64,000 nucleotides of DNA, from NCBI GenBank assembly GCA_016291085.1, contig JAEEVW010000007.1, forward strand, positions 1 to 64,000. Reading direction: 5' to 3'. Below are positions 26,378 through 34,094 of the stretch, one piece after another (position 1 is the stretch's first letter; each line of letters starts with the position of its first letter). The notes under the pieces are model-generated. The model did no database searches. It saw nothing but the letters and a program-made list of their open reading frames with translations, and was not told the DNA's origin. The stretch comes from Prevotella sp. (GTDB taxonomy: Bacteria; Bacteroidota; Bacteroidia; Bacteroidales; Bacteroidaceae). The position numbers and the translations under genes are program-made.

Positions 26378-27340
26378 ATGAATTGCTTCATCCGTTTTAT
26401 CAAAAATTGGACGTTACCCGTGGCCATTGCCGTGGGTTCCATATGTTATCTGACATTCTATTGGATTCCCGCTCTCGACACGCTGGGCAACCAACTCAGT
26501 CCTGTCTTCGACGTCATCTTTCCCTTGTTCGTCTTCCTCACCCTATTGATTACCTTCTGTAAAGTCGACTATCACCAGCTCCGTCCCCATCGTTGGCACA
26601 CTGGTGTACTGGTGGCCCAGCTGTTGCTCATCGCCGTGACCATTGGCATCATCTTCTGGGTCGAGGAACATGCAGAACAAAAATTGCTTTGGGAAGCCTT
26701 GCTGACGTGCATCATCGGTCCCTCAGCATCAGCAGCACCTGTCGTAGTAGGCAAATTGGGCGGAAACATCAATACTATGACCACCTACGTCATTCTCTCG
26801 TCGCTGGCCTCTACCATACTTATTCCCCTGGTTTTCCCCATTCTCGAACCGGCTGCTGGAGTGGCTTTCCTCGATGCGTTTCTGGTCATCCTGCATAAAG
26901 TAGCCATTGTTCTATTGTTACCACTCATCTTGGGATGGTTCATCAAACATTACCTACCCCGTCTGCAACGTCGCATAGCCTCTATGCCCAACCTCAGTTT
27001 CTACACCTGGGCCATATCGCTGAGCATCACCACAGGCATCACCGTCAAGAACATTGTCCATAGCGATGCCACACTGATGCTTTTAGGTTGGATTGCCCTG
27101 ACTACCCTATTGCTCTGCTTCGTCCAATTTCTCATTGGGCGAAGCGTGGGACATTGGCTCGGTGAAGAGGTTAATGCTGGTCAGGGACTGTTTCAGAAGA
27201 ATACCGCACTGAGCATTTGGGTGGCTTATATGTATCTGAATCCGGTGGCTTCTGTGGGAGCTGGATGTTACGTCCTGTGGCAAAATGTGATTAATAGTTT
27301 CGAAATCTGGCAGGACAGAAAGCGACAAAAACCGTCGTAA
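26378..27340 (+). CDS. bile acid:sodium symporter-like (BASS/SBF family) membrane transporter
   Basis: A 320-residue protein with nine to ten hydrophobic helices. The pattern with PLFVFLTLLITFCKVD near residue 55 and TCIIGPSASAAPVVVGKLGG near residue 115 (a crossover region rich in small residues), and a second half with ISLSITTGITVKN, fits the BASS/BART superfamily of organic-anion transporters. Inner membrane. The substrate cannot be read from sequence; its place before GH43 genes may be coincidental, as it has its own promoter and terminator. Confidence 0.75.
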   Translation: MNCFIRFIKNWTLPVAIAVGSICYLTFYWIPALDTLGNQLSPVFDVIFPLFVFLTLLITFCKVDYHQLRPHRWHTGVLVAQLLLIAVTIGIIFWVEEHAEQKLLWEALLTCIIGPSASAAPVVVGKLGGNINTMTTYVILSSLASTILIPLVFPILEPAAGVAFLDAFLVILHKVAIVLLLPLILGWFIKHYLPRLQRRIASMPNLSFYTWAISLSITTGITVKNIVHSDATLMLLGWIALTTLLLCFVQFLIGRSVGHWLGEEVNAGQGLFQKNTALSIWVAYMYLNPVASVGAGCYVLWQNVINSFEIWQDRKRQKPS

Positions 27341-27366
27341 ACTGCATCATGATACATCAAAGAAAG

Positions 27367-27404
27367 TCCGCGAAACATGACAAAAGGTTTGTTTCGCGGA
27401 TTTT
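27367..27404 (+). terminator. terminator overlapping the next promoter
   Basis: A perfect 10-bp stem TCCGCGAAAC/GTTTCGCGGA with a 14-nt loop, followed by TTTT. Its right arm covers the -33 region of the GH43 promoter immediately downstream. Confidence 0.8.
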
Positions 27405-27415
27405 CCGTATCTTTG
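27388..27415 (+). promoter_or_regulatory. promoter of the GH43-GH43 operon
   Basis: TATCTTTG (27408-27415) with TTTG at 27388-27391. The spacing is short (16 bp), so the -33 assignment is weak. Confidence 0.5.
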
Positions 27416-27438
27416 CAGGGTCTTTTCCACAAGAAACT

Positions 27439-30312
27439 ATGAAACGAACGACGATATTATCCGCTGCCTTGGCGATAGCTTTGGGTAGCACCGCACAGAA
27501 CCCCTTTGTGCAGACTTGGTGTACGAGTGACCCTGCTCCGATGGTACACGACGGGACAATGTACGTGTATACCGGCCATGACGAGGACGGTGCCGATTTC
27601 TTCTGGATGCAGGAGTGGCGCGTCTATTCCACGCAGGACATGGTAAACTGGCAGGACCACGGTTTCCCCCTCGCTCTCGAGAGTTTCTCGTGGGCCGACG
27701 ACCGTGCCTGGGCCTCGCAGACCATCGAACGCGACGGTAAGTTCTATTGGTACATCTGTGCCCATTCGAAGATTTCCAATGGTATGGCTATCGGCGTAGC
27801 TGTCAGCGACTTCCCCACAGGGCCTTTCCGCGACGCCATCGGCAAACCGCTCTTCGAGAACGGTTCTTGGGACCATATCGACCCTACAGTCATGATCGAC
27901 GACGACGGACAGGCCTGGCTCATGTGGGGTAACCCTAGAGTATATTATCTGAAGCTGAACCGCGACATGATTTCTTACTCTGGCGAACTGGGCATGCTCG
28001 ATATGACCGAGGAGGCTTTCGGTGCCCCTTCGATGGACAAGCGCGAGCGAGGGAAAAAGTATAAGGACTGCTACACAGAGGGGCCTTGGCTCAGAAAAGT
28101 GGACAGTTCAAAGTTCAAAGTTGAAAGTTCAAAGGTCTATCAGCTGTTGTATGCTGCTGGTGGTGTACCCGAGCACATCAGCTACTCGACAGCTCCCCAC
28201 CCCACAGGTCCCTGGACCTATGCTGGTGAGATTATGCCCCTCTGCGACACGAAGTCGTTTACGAACCATTGCGGTGTGGCCGACTACAAAGGACACTCTT
28301 ATTTCTTCTACCACACGGGTAAGTTGCCGAATGGTGGTGGTTTCGGACGTAGTGTGGCCGTCGAAGAGTTCAAGTATAATGCCGACGGTAGCTTCCCCAC
28401 CATCATGCCAACCGACGAAGGTGTAAAGCCCATCGCTACGTTCAATCCCTATCGCAAGGTGGAAGCCGAGACGATGGCCTTCTCGAAGGGCATCAAGACG
28501 GAACAAAACGACGAGGTGGGCGTATATGTCACCGATATCCACAATGGCGACTATATCAAACTGCAGAACGTGGCCTTTGGCAACAAAATACCCCGCGTGT
28601 TCACGGCCCGTGTGGCCAGTGGTTTGCGTGGCGGACAGATTGAGATACGCCTCGACAGCATCCACGGCCGACTCCTTGGCACTGTCAACGTGCCTGGCAC
28701 AGGCGGTTGGGAGAAGTGGCAGACGGTAACTCTCGATTTGGATTATTCGACTTTGACCGACCTGAATGCGTCGTCGCGCACCATCTCTGGTCTTAACCTG
28801 CCTGAGACTGCTGACGTGTACTTTGTCTTCACGGGCCGTAAGGGTCCGAAGCTCTTCAACTTCGACTGGTGGGAGATGCGTGGCATGGAGCAGATCAACA
28901 TGCCATTGTTCCAGACCAAGTATACCGCTGACCCCTCACCAATGGCGGTGGGCGACACGCTGTTCCTCTATACCTCGCACGACGCTTCGCCCGAGGACAT
29001 CCCCGATGCCAACGAGAAGAACTCCGCAGGTTTCTTCATGTACGACTGGCTGTTGTGGAGCACCACGGATATGGTGAACTGGACGGAGCACGGAGCTGTG
29101 GCTTCGCTGAAAGAATTCCCCTGGCGTTCGCGTGAGAACGGTGCCTGGGCCATCCAGACGGTGGAGCGCAATGGTAAATACTACCTCTATGCCCCATTGC
29201 ACGGACATGGTATTGGCGTGCTGGTGGCAGATTCGCCCTATGGTCCCTTCAAAGACCCGCTGGGTGAGCCATTGGTATGGCAGAAAGAGCACTGGGAGGA
29301 CATCGATCCCTCTGTGTTCATCGACGACAACGGTCAGGCTTGGATGTACTGGGGCAATCCCCACATCTATTTCATCAAGCTCAATGAGGATATGATCTCG
29401 ACCAGTGGCGACATCTATGTGGTCAATCAGCAGGACGGTGTGGCACGTCCCGTCAAGGAGGAGGGTGCCAAGATCAACCTCCGTATACCCTGGAGTCAGA
29501 AAGCCACTTGGGCCGTACAACACTATCAGGAAGGCCCGTGGTTCTACAAGCGCAACGGGCACTATTACCTCGGCTTTGCCTCAACCTGTTGTCCAGAGGC
29601 GCTGGGCTATGCCATGAGCGACTCGCCCACAGGTCCCTGGGTGGAAAAAGGCTATATCATGCGCCCCACCGAGCGCGATCGTGGTAACCATCCTGGCATC
29701 TGCGACTTCCAGGGACACAGCTATGTCTTCGGACAGAACTACGACCTGATGCACCTCGAAACTTTCCAACACCACGAGCGCCGTTCAGTATCGGCACAGG
29801 AGATTACCTATAATGCTGATGGTACCATCCAGGAGATTCCTTACTGGTTGGACCAGAAGCCCATGAATCAGTTGCACTGGCTGAATCCCTATAGTAGAGT
29901 GGAGGCCGAGACCATGAACTGGGGCTTTGGTCTGAAGAGTGCGAAGATAGGCATCGAGAATACAGGTGTCGTCAAGGATATGCCCGCATCAACGGGTAAG
30001 AAGAACATGTACGTCTTCGACCTCAACGATGGTGAGTACATCCGTCTGCGTGGCGTCGACTTCGGCGAGAAAGGCGCCAAAGCATTCAATATCACCGCTG
30101 CCGCTACGGGTACGGCTACTATTACTCTGCGCCTCGACAGTCAGGATGGTCCCGCCATCGGCACTGCTGTCATCGGCAATACGGGCAGCGTCGAGAAATA
30201 CAAGTCATTCACCGCTAAGGTAAAGAATGCCACAGGTGTCCACGACCTCTACATCTGCTTCGACAAGACGCAGGGCGACGTGCACCTCGACTGGTGGACG
30301 TTTAAGAAGTGA
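27439..30312 (+). CDS. tandem GH43-CBM6-GH43-CBM6 glycosidase
   Basis: A 957-residue bimodular hydrolase; start MKRTTILSAALAIALG at 27439, since the longer reading covers promoter and terminator. First GH43: catalytic base in TSDPAPMVHDG, pKa modulator in HIDPTVMIDDDG, acid in TEGPWLRK; then CBM6-like (FNPYRKVEAETMAF...). Second GH43: TADPSPMAVGD, DIDPSVFIDDNG, QEGPWFYK; then a second CBM6-like domain (NPYSRVEAETMNW...). The halves are recognisably homologous. A heptamer array (28105-28136) inserts about ten residues after the first catalytic Glu. No secretion tail. Likely trims xylo- or arabino-oligosaccharides; two different bonds may be cut. Confidence 0.9.
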   Translation: MKRTTILSAALAIALGSTAQNPFVQTWCTSDPAPMVHDGTMYVYTGHDEDGADFFWMQEWRVYSTQDMVNWQDHGFPLALESFSWADDRAWASQTIERDGKFYWYICAHSKISNGMAIGVAVSDFPTGPFRDAIGKPLFENGSWDHIDPTVMIDDDGQAWLMWGNPRVYYLKLNRDMISYSGELGMLDMTEEAFGAPSMDKRERGKKYKDCYTEGPWLRKVDSSKFKVESSKVYQLLYAAGGVPEHISYSTAPHPTGPWTYAGEIMPLCDTKSFTNHCGVADYKGHSYFFYHTGKLPNGGGFGRSVAVEEFKYNADGSFPTIMPTDEGVKPIATFNPYRKVEAETMAFSKGIKTEQNDEVGVYVTDIHNGDYIKLQNVAFGNKIPRVFTARVASGLRGGQIEIRLDSIHGRLLGTVNVPGTGGWEKWQTVTLDLDYSTLTDLNASSRTISGLNLPETADVYFVFTGRKGPKLFNFDWWEMRGMEQINMPLFQTKYTADPSPMAVGDTLFLYTSHDASPEDIPDANEKNSAGFFMYDWLLWSTTDMVNWTEHGAVASLKEFPWRSRENGAWAIQTVERNGKYYLYAPLHGHGIGVLVADSPYGPFKDPLGEPLVWQKEHWEDIDPSVFIDDNGQAWMYWGNPHIYFIKLNEDMISTSGDIYVVNQQDGVARPVKEEGAKINLRIPWSQKATWAVQHYQEGPWFYKRNGHYYLGFASTCCPEALGYAMSDSPTGPWVEKGYIMRPTERDRGNHPGICDFQGHSYVFGQNYDLMHLETFQHHERRSVSAQEITYNADGTIQEIPYWLDQKPMNQLHWLNPYSRVEAETMNWGFGLKSAKIGIENTGVVKDMPASTGKKNMYVFDLNDGEYIRLRGVDFGEKGAKAFNITAAATGTATITLRLDSQDGPAIGTAVIGNTGSVEKYKSFTAKVKNATGVHDLYICFDKTQGDVHLDWWTFKK
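28105..28136. repeat. in-frame heptamer array inside the first GH43 domain
   Basis: Four units AGTTCAA (one AGTTGAA) in phase encode SSKFKVESSK in the GH43 domain. The aligned place in the second GH43 domain of the same protein lacks these residues. Confidence 0.85.
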
Positions 30313-30349
30313 TAAGTGATAAACGATAAGTGATAAGTGATAAACGACT
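30308..30349. repeat. phased heptamer array AGTGATA/AACGATA
   Basis: Six units in perfect 7-bp phase (AGTGATA x4, AACGATA, AACGACT). The stop codon of the tandem GH43 gene (30310-30312) is part of the first unit. Confidence 0.9.
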
Positions 30350-30372
30350 ATCGCAACATAACTAACCCCAAT

Positions 30373-32472
30373 ATGAACAAAACTTTATTATCAACACTCG
30401 GGTTGTGCCTGACTGCTACGGCGGTCATGGCACAGAACCCTATCATCCGCGACCAGTTTACGGCCGACCCGACGGCTCGCGTGTTTAATAACAAGGTGTA
30501 TCTTTACCCGTCGCACGACATCAAGCCGCCCGTCGGACAGCGTCAAGACTGGTTCTGCATGGAGGACTACCACGTCTTCTCCAGCGAGAACCTTACCGAC
30601 TGGATCGACCACGGTGTCATCGTCACCCAGAACAAGGTGCCCTGGGTGCGCCCCGACTCCTATTCCATGTGGGCACCCGACTGCATTGAGCGCGGTGGCA
30701 AGTACTATTTTTATTTCCCCTCTGCCCCTAAAGAAGGCTTTGGTTTCGGTGTCGGTGTGGCCATTGCCGACAGTCCCGAAGGACCATTCATCCCCGAGCC
30801 CGAGCCCATCAAGGGAATCAATGGCATTGACCCCTGCGTGCTCCAGGCCTCCGATGGCAACGCCTACATCTTTTGGGGTGCGGGCCGTTGCGCCAAGTTG
30901 AAGCCAAACATGAAGGAACTGGCCGACGACACTCCAAAAGAAAAAGTCAAGTTTCGTGAGCGCGAGTTCGAAATGATGGGCGTCAACTGCCTCAAGGACC
31001 TGCCCAACCGCCAGGCTGAGGGACCGTTTGCCTTCGAGGCTAACGGCTGGTACTACCTCACCTATCCTTACGTCCGCGAAAAGACAGAAGTCCTCGGCTA
31101 CGCCATGAGCAAGAATCCCATGGGACCCTACGAATACAAAGGTCTCATCATGACCGAGCACCCCAACTGCTGGACCAACCACCACAGCATCGTGAACTAC
31201 AAGGGCCAATGGTATCTCTTCTACCATCAGAATGCCTTCTCGCCCAGCGACGACAAGCGCCGCTCCGTTCAGATTGAAAAGTTGTTCTTCAATCCCGACG
31301 GTACCATTCAGGAAGTCAAGCCCACCCTGCGTGGCGTGGGTATCAACCAGGCTACTGAGAAGATTGAGATCGACCGCTACAGCACCGCCAGCGCTGATGT
31401 CACCAGCGAACTCATCGACACCGTCAACACCTTCCGCAGCTACATGGCTACCCTTCCCGTCAAGGGCAGTTGGCTGAAATATAACGACATCGACTTCAGC
31501 TGTCTCACGGACGGCTATCTCATCATCAGCGCCAAGGCCTCTGGCAACACCCGCTTCTTTGTTCGCGAGAAGGATGCCAACGGCAAGATTCTGGCCAAGA
31601 TCGACATGACCGTCAAACCCGAGACACCCGCTGGTGCACCAGCCATGTTCCGTCGCGACTTCACCAACCAGTGGCTCACGCTGACGGCACAGTTGGAATA
31701 CCTGCCTAAGGGCGTTTCCGATCTCGTCATCACCGTCGAAGGTGATGCAGGCATCAGCGTCGACTGGATACAGTTCAAGAACCGTCCCAAGTACTTCTCG
31801 CCCGTTACCACGCCGACGGCACAGCCCGATGACGAGGGCTTCATCCGCCGCTGGCTGCTCCTCGAGTCCATCGACAAGCCCAACAGCGGCAATACGGTGT
31901 TTACCGACTCCTATCTGCGCGAGCACTTCAACCGCGAGTACTTCAAGGGCCAGCAGACCATCGTTCCGAAGGACGGGCAGAAGGTCAAGGCCGTCTTCCA
32001 ACAGGAACAGGCCCCAGCAGGTTTCGGTCGCGGCTTCGGACAACAGGAGCCCGCCAAGCCCGTCGTCAAGACTGTCAAGCAGACGCTTACCTGGCACGCC
32101 CTCGACAGCGAGAACATGAACATCAAGCTGTTCCGCTTTGCCGAGAAGTGGGGCGAGAAAGTCTACGGTGTGCTCTTCTGGGCCGTCACCATCATCGACT
32201 GCGACGAGGACATCCCGAACGTCCGTCTGGCCGTTGGCTCCAACTCAGCCTCTATGTGGTGGCTCAATGGTCAGGAGGCCCTGCTGCTCTCCGGTGACCG
32301 CCGCATGGTCAAGGACGACGCCATGTCACCCCGCCTTACCCTCAAGAAGGGTCGTAACATCCTGCGCGGTGCCATCATCAACGGCCCCGGCATGAGCGAC
32401 TTCTGCGTTCGTTTCCTCGACGAGAAAGGCCAGCCCGTCACGAATTACAAGGTGACTACCGTCTCGAAATAA
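30373..32472 (+). CDS. GH43 glycosidase with CBM6-like and unassigned C-terminal domain
   Basis: A 699-residue secreted enzyme; start MNKTLLSTLGLCLTATAVM at 30373 gives a clean signal peptide (the ORF opens 12 codons earlier). GH43 motifs: TADPTARVFNN, GIDPCVLQASDG and RQAEGPFAFEANG. Residues about 345-460 resemble CBM6. The final 230 residues (RRWLLLESIDKPNSG to the end) form a beta-rich domain I do not recognise. No secretion tail. The stop codon lies in an 8-bp repeat array. Probable exo-xylosidase or arabinofuranosidase. Confidence 0.85.
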   Translation: MNKTLLSTLGLCLTATAVMAQNPIIRDQFTADPTARVFNNKVYLYPSHDIKPPVGQRQDWFCMEDYHVFSSENLTDWIDHGVIVTQNKVPWVRPDSYSMWAPDCIERGGKYYFYFPSAPKEGFGFGVGVAIADSPEGPFIPEPEPIKGINGIDPCVLQASDGNAYIFWGAGRCAKLKPNMKELADDTPKEKVKFREREFEMMGVNCLKDLPNRQAEGPFAFEANGWYYLTYPYVREKTEVLGYAMSKNPMGPYEYKGLIMTEHPNCWTNHHSIVNYKGQWYLFYHQNAFSPSDDKRRSVQIEKLFFNPDGTIQEVKPTLRGVGINQATEKIEIDRYSTASADVTSELIDTVNTFRSYMATLPVKGSWLKYNDIDFSCLTDGYLIISAKASGNTRFFVREKDANGKILAKIDMTVKPETPAGAPAMFRRDFTNQWLTLTAQLEYLPKGVSDLVITVEGDAGISVDWIQFKNRPKYFSPVTTPTAQPDDEGFIRRWLLLESIDKPNSGNTVFTDSYLREHFNREYFKGQQTIVPKDGQKVKAVFQQEQAPAGFGRGFGQQEPAKPVVKTVKQTLTWHALDSENMNIKLFRFAEKWGEKVYGVLFWAVTIIDCDEDIPNVRLAVGSNSASMWWLNGQEALLLSGDRRMVKDDAMSPRLTLKKGRNILRGAIINGPGMSDFCVRFLDEKGQPVTNYKVTTVSK

Positions 32473-32515
32473 CGAAATCACGGAATAACGGAATAACGTA
32501 ATAACGAAATAACGA
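32468..32515. repeat. phased octamer array AATAACGN
   Basis: Six 8-bp units in perfect phase (AATAACGA, AATCACGG, AATAACGG, AATAACGT, AATAACGA twice). The last base varies most. The upstream GH43 stop codon is in unit one. Confidence 0.9.
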
Positions 32516-32523
32516 CATTGATT

Positions 32524-33978
32524 ATGAAACGTAATATTTTCATTTTTTCATTACTTCATTTTTTCATTGCCACGTCAGTGGCGCAAATTGGCGCCCCCTA
32601 CATCCACGACCCCTCGACCATTGCCGAGTGCGACGGCAAATACTACACCTTCGGCACAGGCGGTGGCGGACTCATCTCTGAGGATGGCTGGACCTGGAAC
32701 AGCGGTGCTGAGCGCCCGGGTGGCGGTGCAGCCCCCGACATCATCAAGATTGGCGACCGTTACCTCTGCATCTATGGTGCTACGGGCGGAGGTCTCGGTG
32801 GCGGACATGCTGGCCGCATCCTCACCATGTGGAACAAGACGCTCGACCCCAAGTCGCCCGACTTCAAGTGGAGCGAGGCCGTCGAGGTGTGCTACTCCGA
32901 CGGTATGGAGGATCAGGACGCCATCGACCCCGGCATTCTGCTCGACCCCACCACAGGTCGGCTGTGGGTTAGCTACGGTACCTATTTCGGCACCATCCGC
33001 CTCATCGAGCTCGACCCGAAGACCGGTTTCCGCGTCAAGGGCAACAAGGAGAAGGACATCGCCATCGACTGCGAGGCGTCAGACCTGATTTATAACGACG
33101 GCTGGTACTACCTGCTGGGCACTCACGGCACCTGTTGCGACGGTGTCAACTCCACTTATAACATCGTGGTAGGCCGTTCGCGCAGCGTCGAGGGTCCCTA
33201 TATAGATAATGTGGGCCGCGACATGTTCCACGGTGGTGGCCGCATGGTCATTGCCGCTGGCGACCGCAAAACGGGTGCAGGACACTTCGGGCGCACCATC
33301 GTCGACGAGGGCGTCGAGGTGATGTCGTTCCACTGGGAGGCTGATATGGATCTGAGTGGCCGCTCCACGCTGGCCATCCGTCCCCTGTTGTGGAAGAATG
33401 GCTGGCCCGTTGGTGGTGAACTGTTCAAGGGCGGCACCTTCGAGATTGAGAGCGAGCGTCGCGGCTATGCCCTCGAGTTGGCTGTCGACTTCGTTCGCAT
33501 GCAGGTAGCTCGCGCAGGCTGGTTCAACCGCGAACAGATGCAACAGCCCGTCAAGCCCATTGCCAACCAGACACTGGCTGAGGTCATTGGCACGTGGCCC
33601 GAGGGCGACATCCCCGCCCGCATCGGTGACTACATGTTCCGTCCCCACCAGCGCTGGACCATCAGCCCCGTCGAGGGTAAGGGCGCCTATCTGGGTAACA
33701 CCTATTTCAAGATTGTCATCGAGGGTACCGATCGTGCTTTGGCTGCAACGTCTGACCGCGAGGTGACCACCGTTCCCGCCTACACCGGCGCTGACGAACA
33801 GCTTTGGCGCATCGAACAGCTCACCGATGGCACCTTCCGCATCATGCCGAAAGTCATTCCCGGCCAGGAGGGCATCAACACGCGCTATTGCCTCTACTCT
33901 GCTGGCGACAGCACCCCCACCCTTGCCGAGTACGACTTCCAGAGCGACAACTCGAAGTGGAACTTCCGCAATCACTAA
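32524..33978 (+). CDS. GH43 arabinanase-like glycosidase
   Basis: A 484-residue secreted enzyme; the ATG at 32524 is preferred over a TTG two codons earlier. Signal peptide ends at ATSVAQ. Catalytic-type acids: IHDPSTIAECDG (base), AIDPGILLDP (modulator) and CEASDLIYNDG (acid), resembling endo-1,5-arabinanase-like GH43. The C-terminal 140 residues form a beta-rich accessory domain (DYMFRPHQRWTISPVEGKG). No secretion tail. Last gene of the GH43 run, with a terminator at 34000-34041. Confidence 0.85.
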   Translation: MKRNIFIFSLLHFFIATSVAQIGAPYIHDPSTIAECDGKYYTFGTGGGGLISEDGWTWNSGAERPGGGAAPDIIKIGDRYLCIYGATGGGLGGGHAGRILTMWNKTLDPKSPDFKWSEAVEVCYSDGMEDQDAIDPGILLDPTTGRLWVSYGTYFGTIRLIELDPKTGFRVKGNKEKDIAIDCEASDLIYNDGWYYLLGTHGTCCDGVNSTYNIVVGRSRSVEGPYIDNVGRDMFHGGGRMVIAAGDRKTGAGHFGRTIVDEGVEVMSFHWEADMDLSGRSTLAIRPLLWKNGWPVGGELFKGGTFEIESERRGYALELAVDFVRMQVARAGWFNREQMQQPVKPIANQTLAEVIGTWPEGDIPARIGDYMFRPHQRWTISPVEGKGAYLGNTYFKIVIEGTDRALAATSDREVTTVPAYTGADEQLWRIEQLTDGTFRIMPKVIPGQEGINTRYCLYSAGDSTPTLAEYDFQSDNSKWNFRNH

Positions 33979-33999
33979 CTATCAACATATCCATTACCA

Positions 34000-34041
34000 A
34001 GGAGGCCGAGCGTTTTTCACGACGCCCGGCCTCCTATTTTT
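34000..34041 (+). terminator. terminator of the GH43 operon
   Basis: AGGAGGCCG pairs with CGGCCTCCT; an inner GCG/CGC can extend it; ATTTTT follows. Confidence 0.8.
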
Positions 34042-34094
34042 CGTATGCACTCGTTTATTCGTGCAATTCGTGTTCGTGAATTCTCATTCTTTCA

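Noticed and set aside
30391..32097. A 568-codon open frame on the minus strand
   Set aside because: Antisense to a convincing GH43 gene; its Val/Gly/Leu/Asp-rich translation shows no family motifs.
33079..33975. A 298-codon antisense frame
   Set aside because: Lies wholly opposite a GH43 gene with clear catalytic motifs.
16550..33978. Canonical polysaccharide utilisation locus
   Set aside because: No SusC/SusD pair or local HTCS/ECF regulator was found; described as a carbohydrate-active gene island instead.
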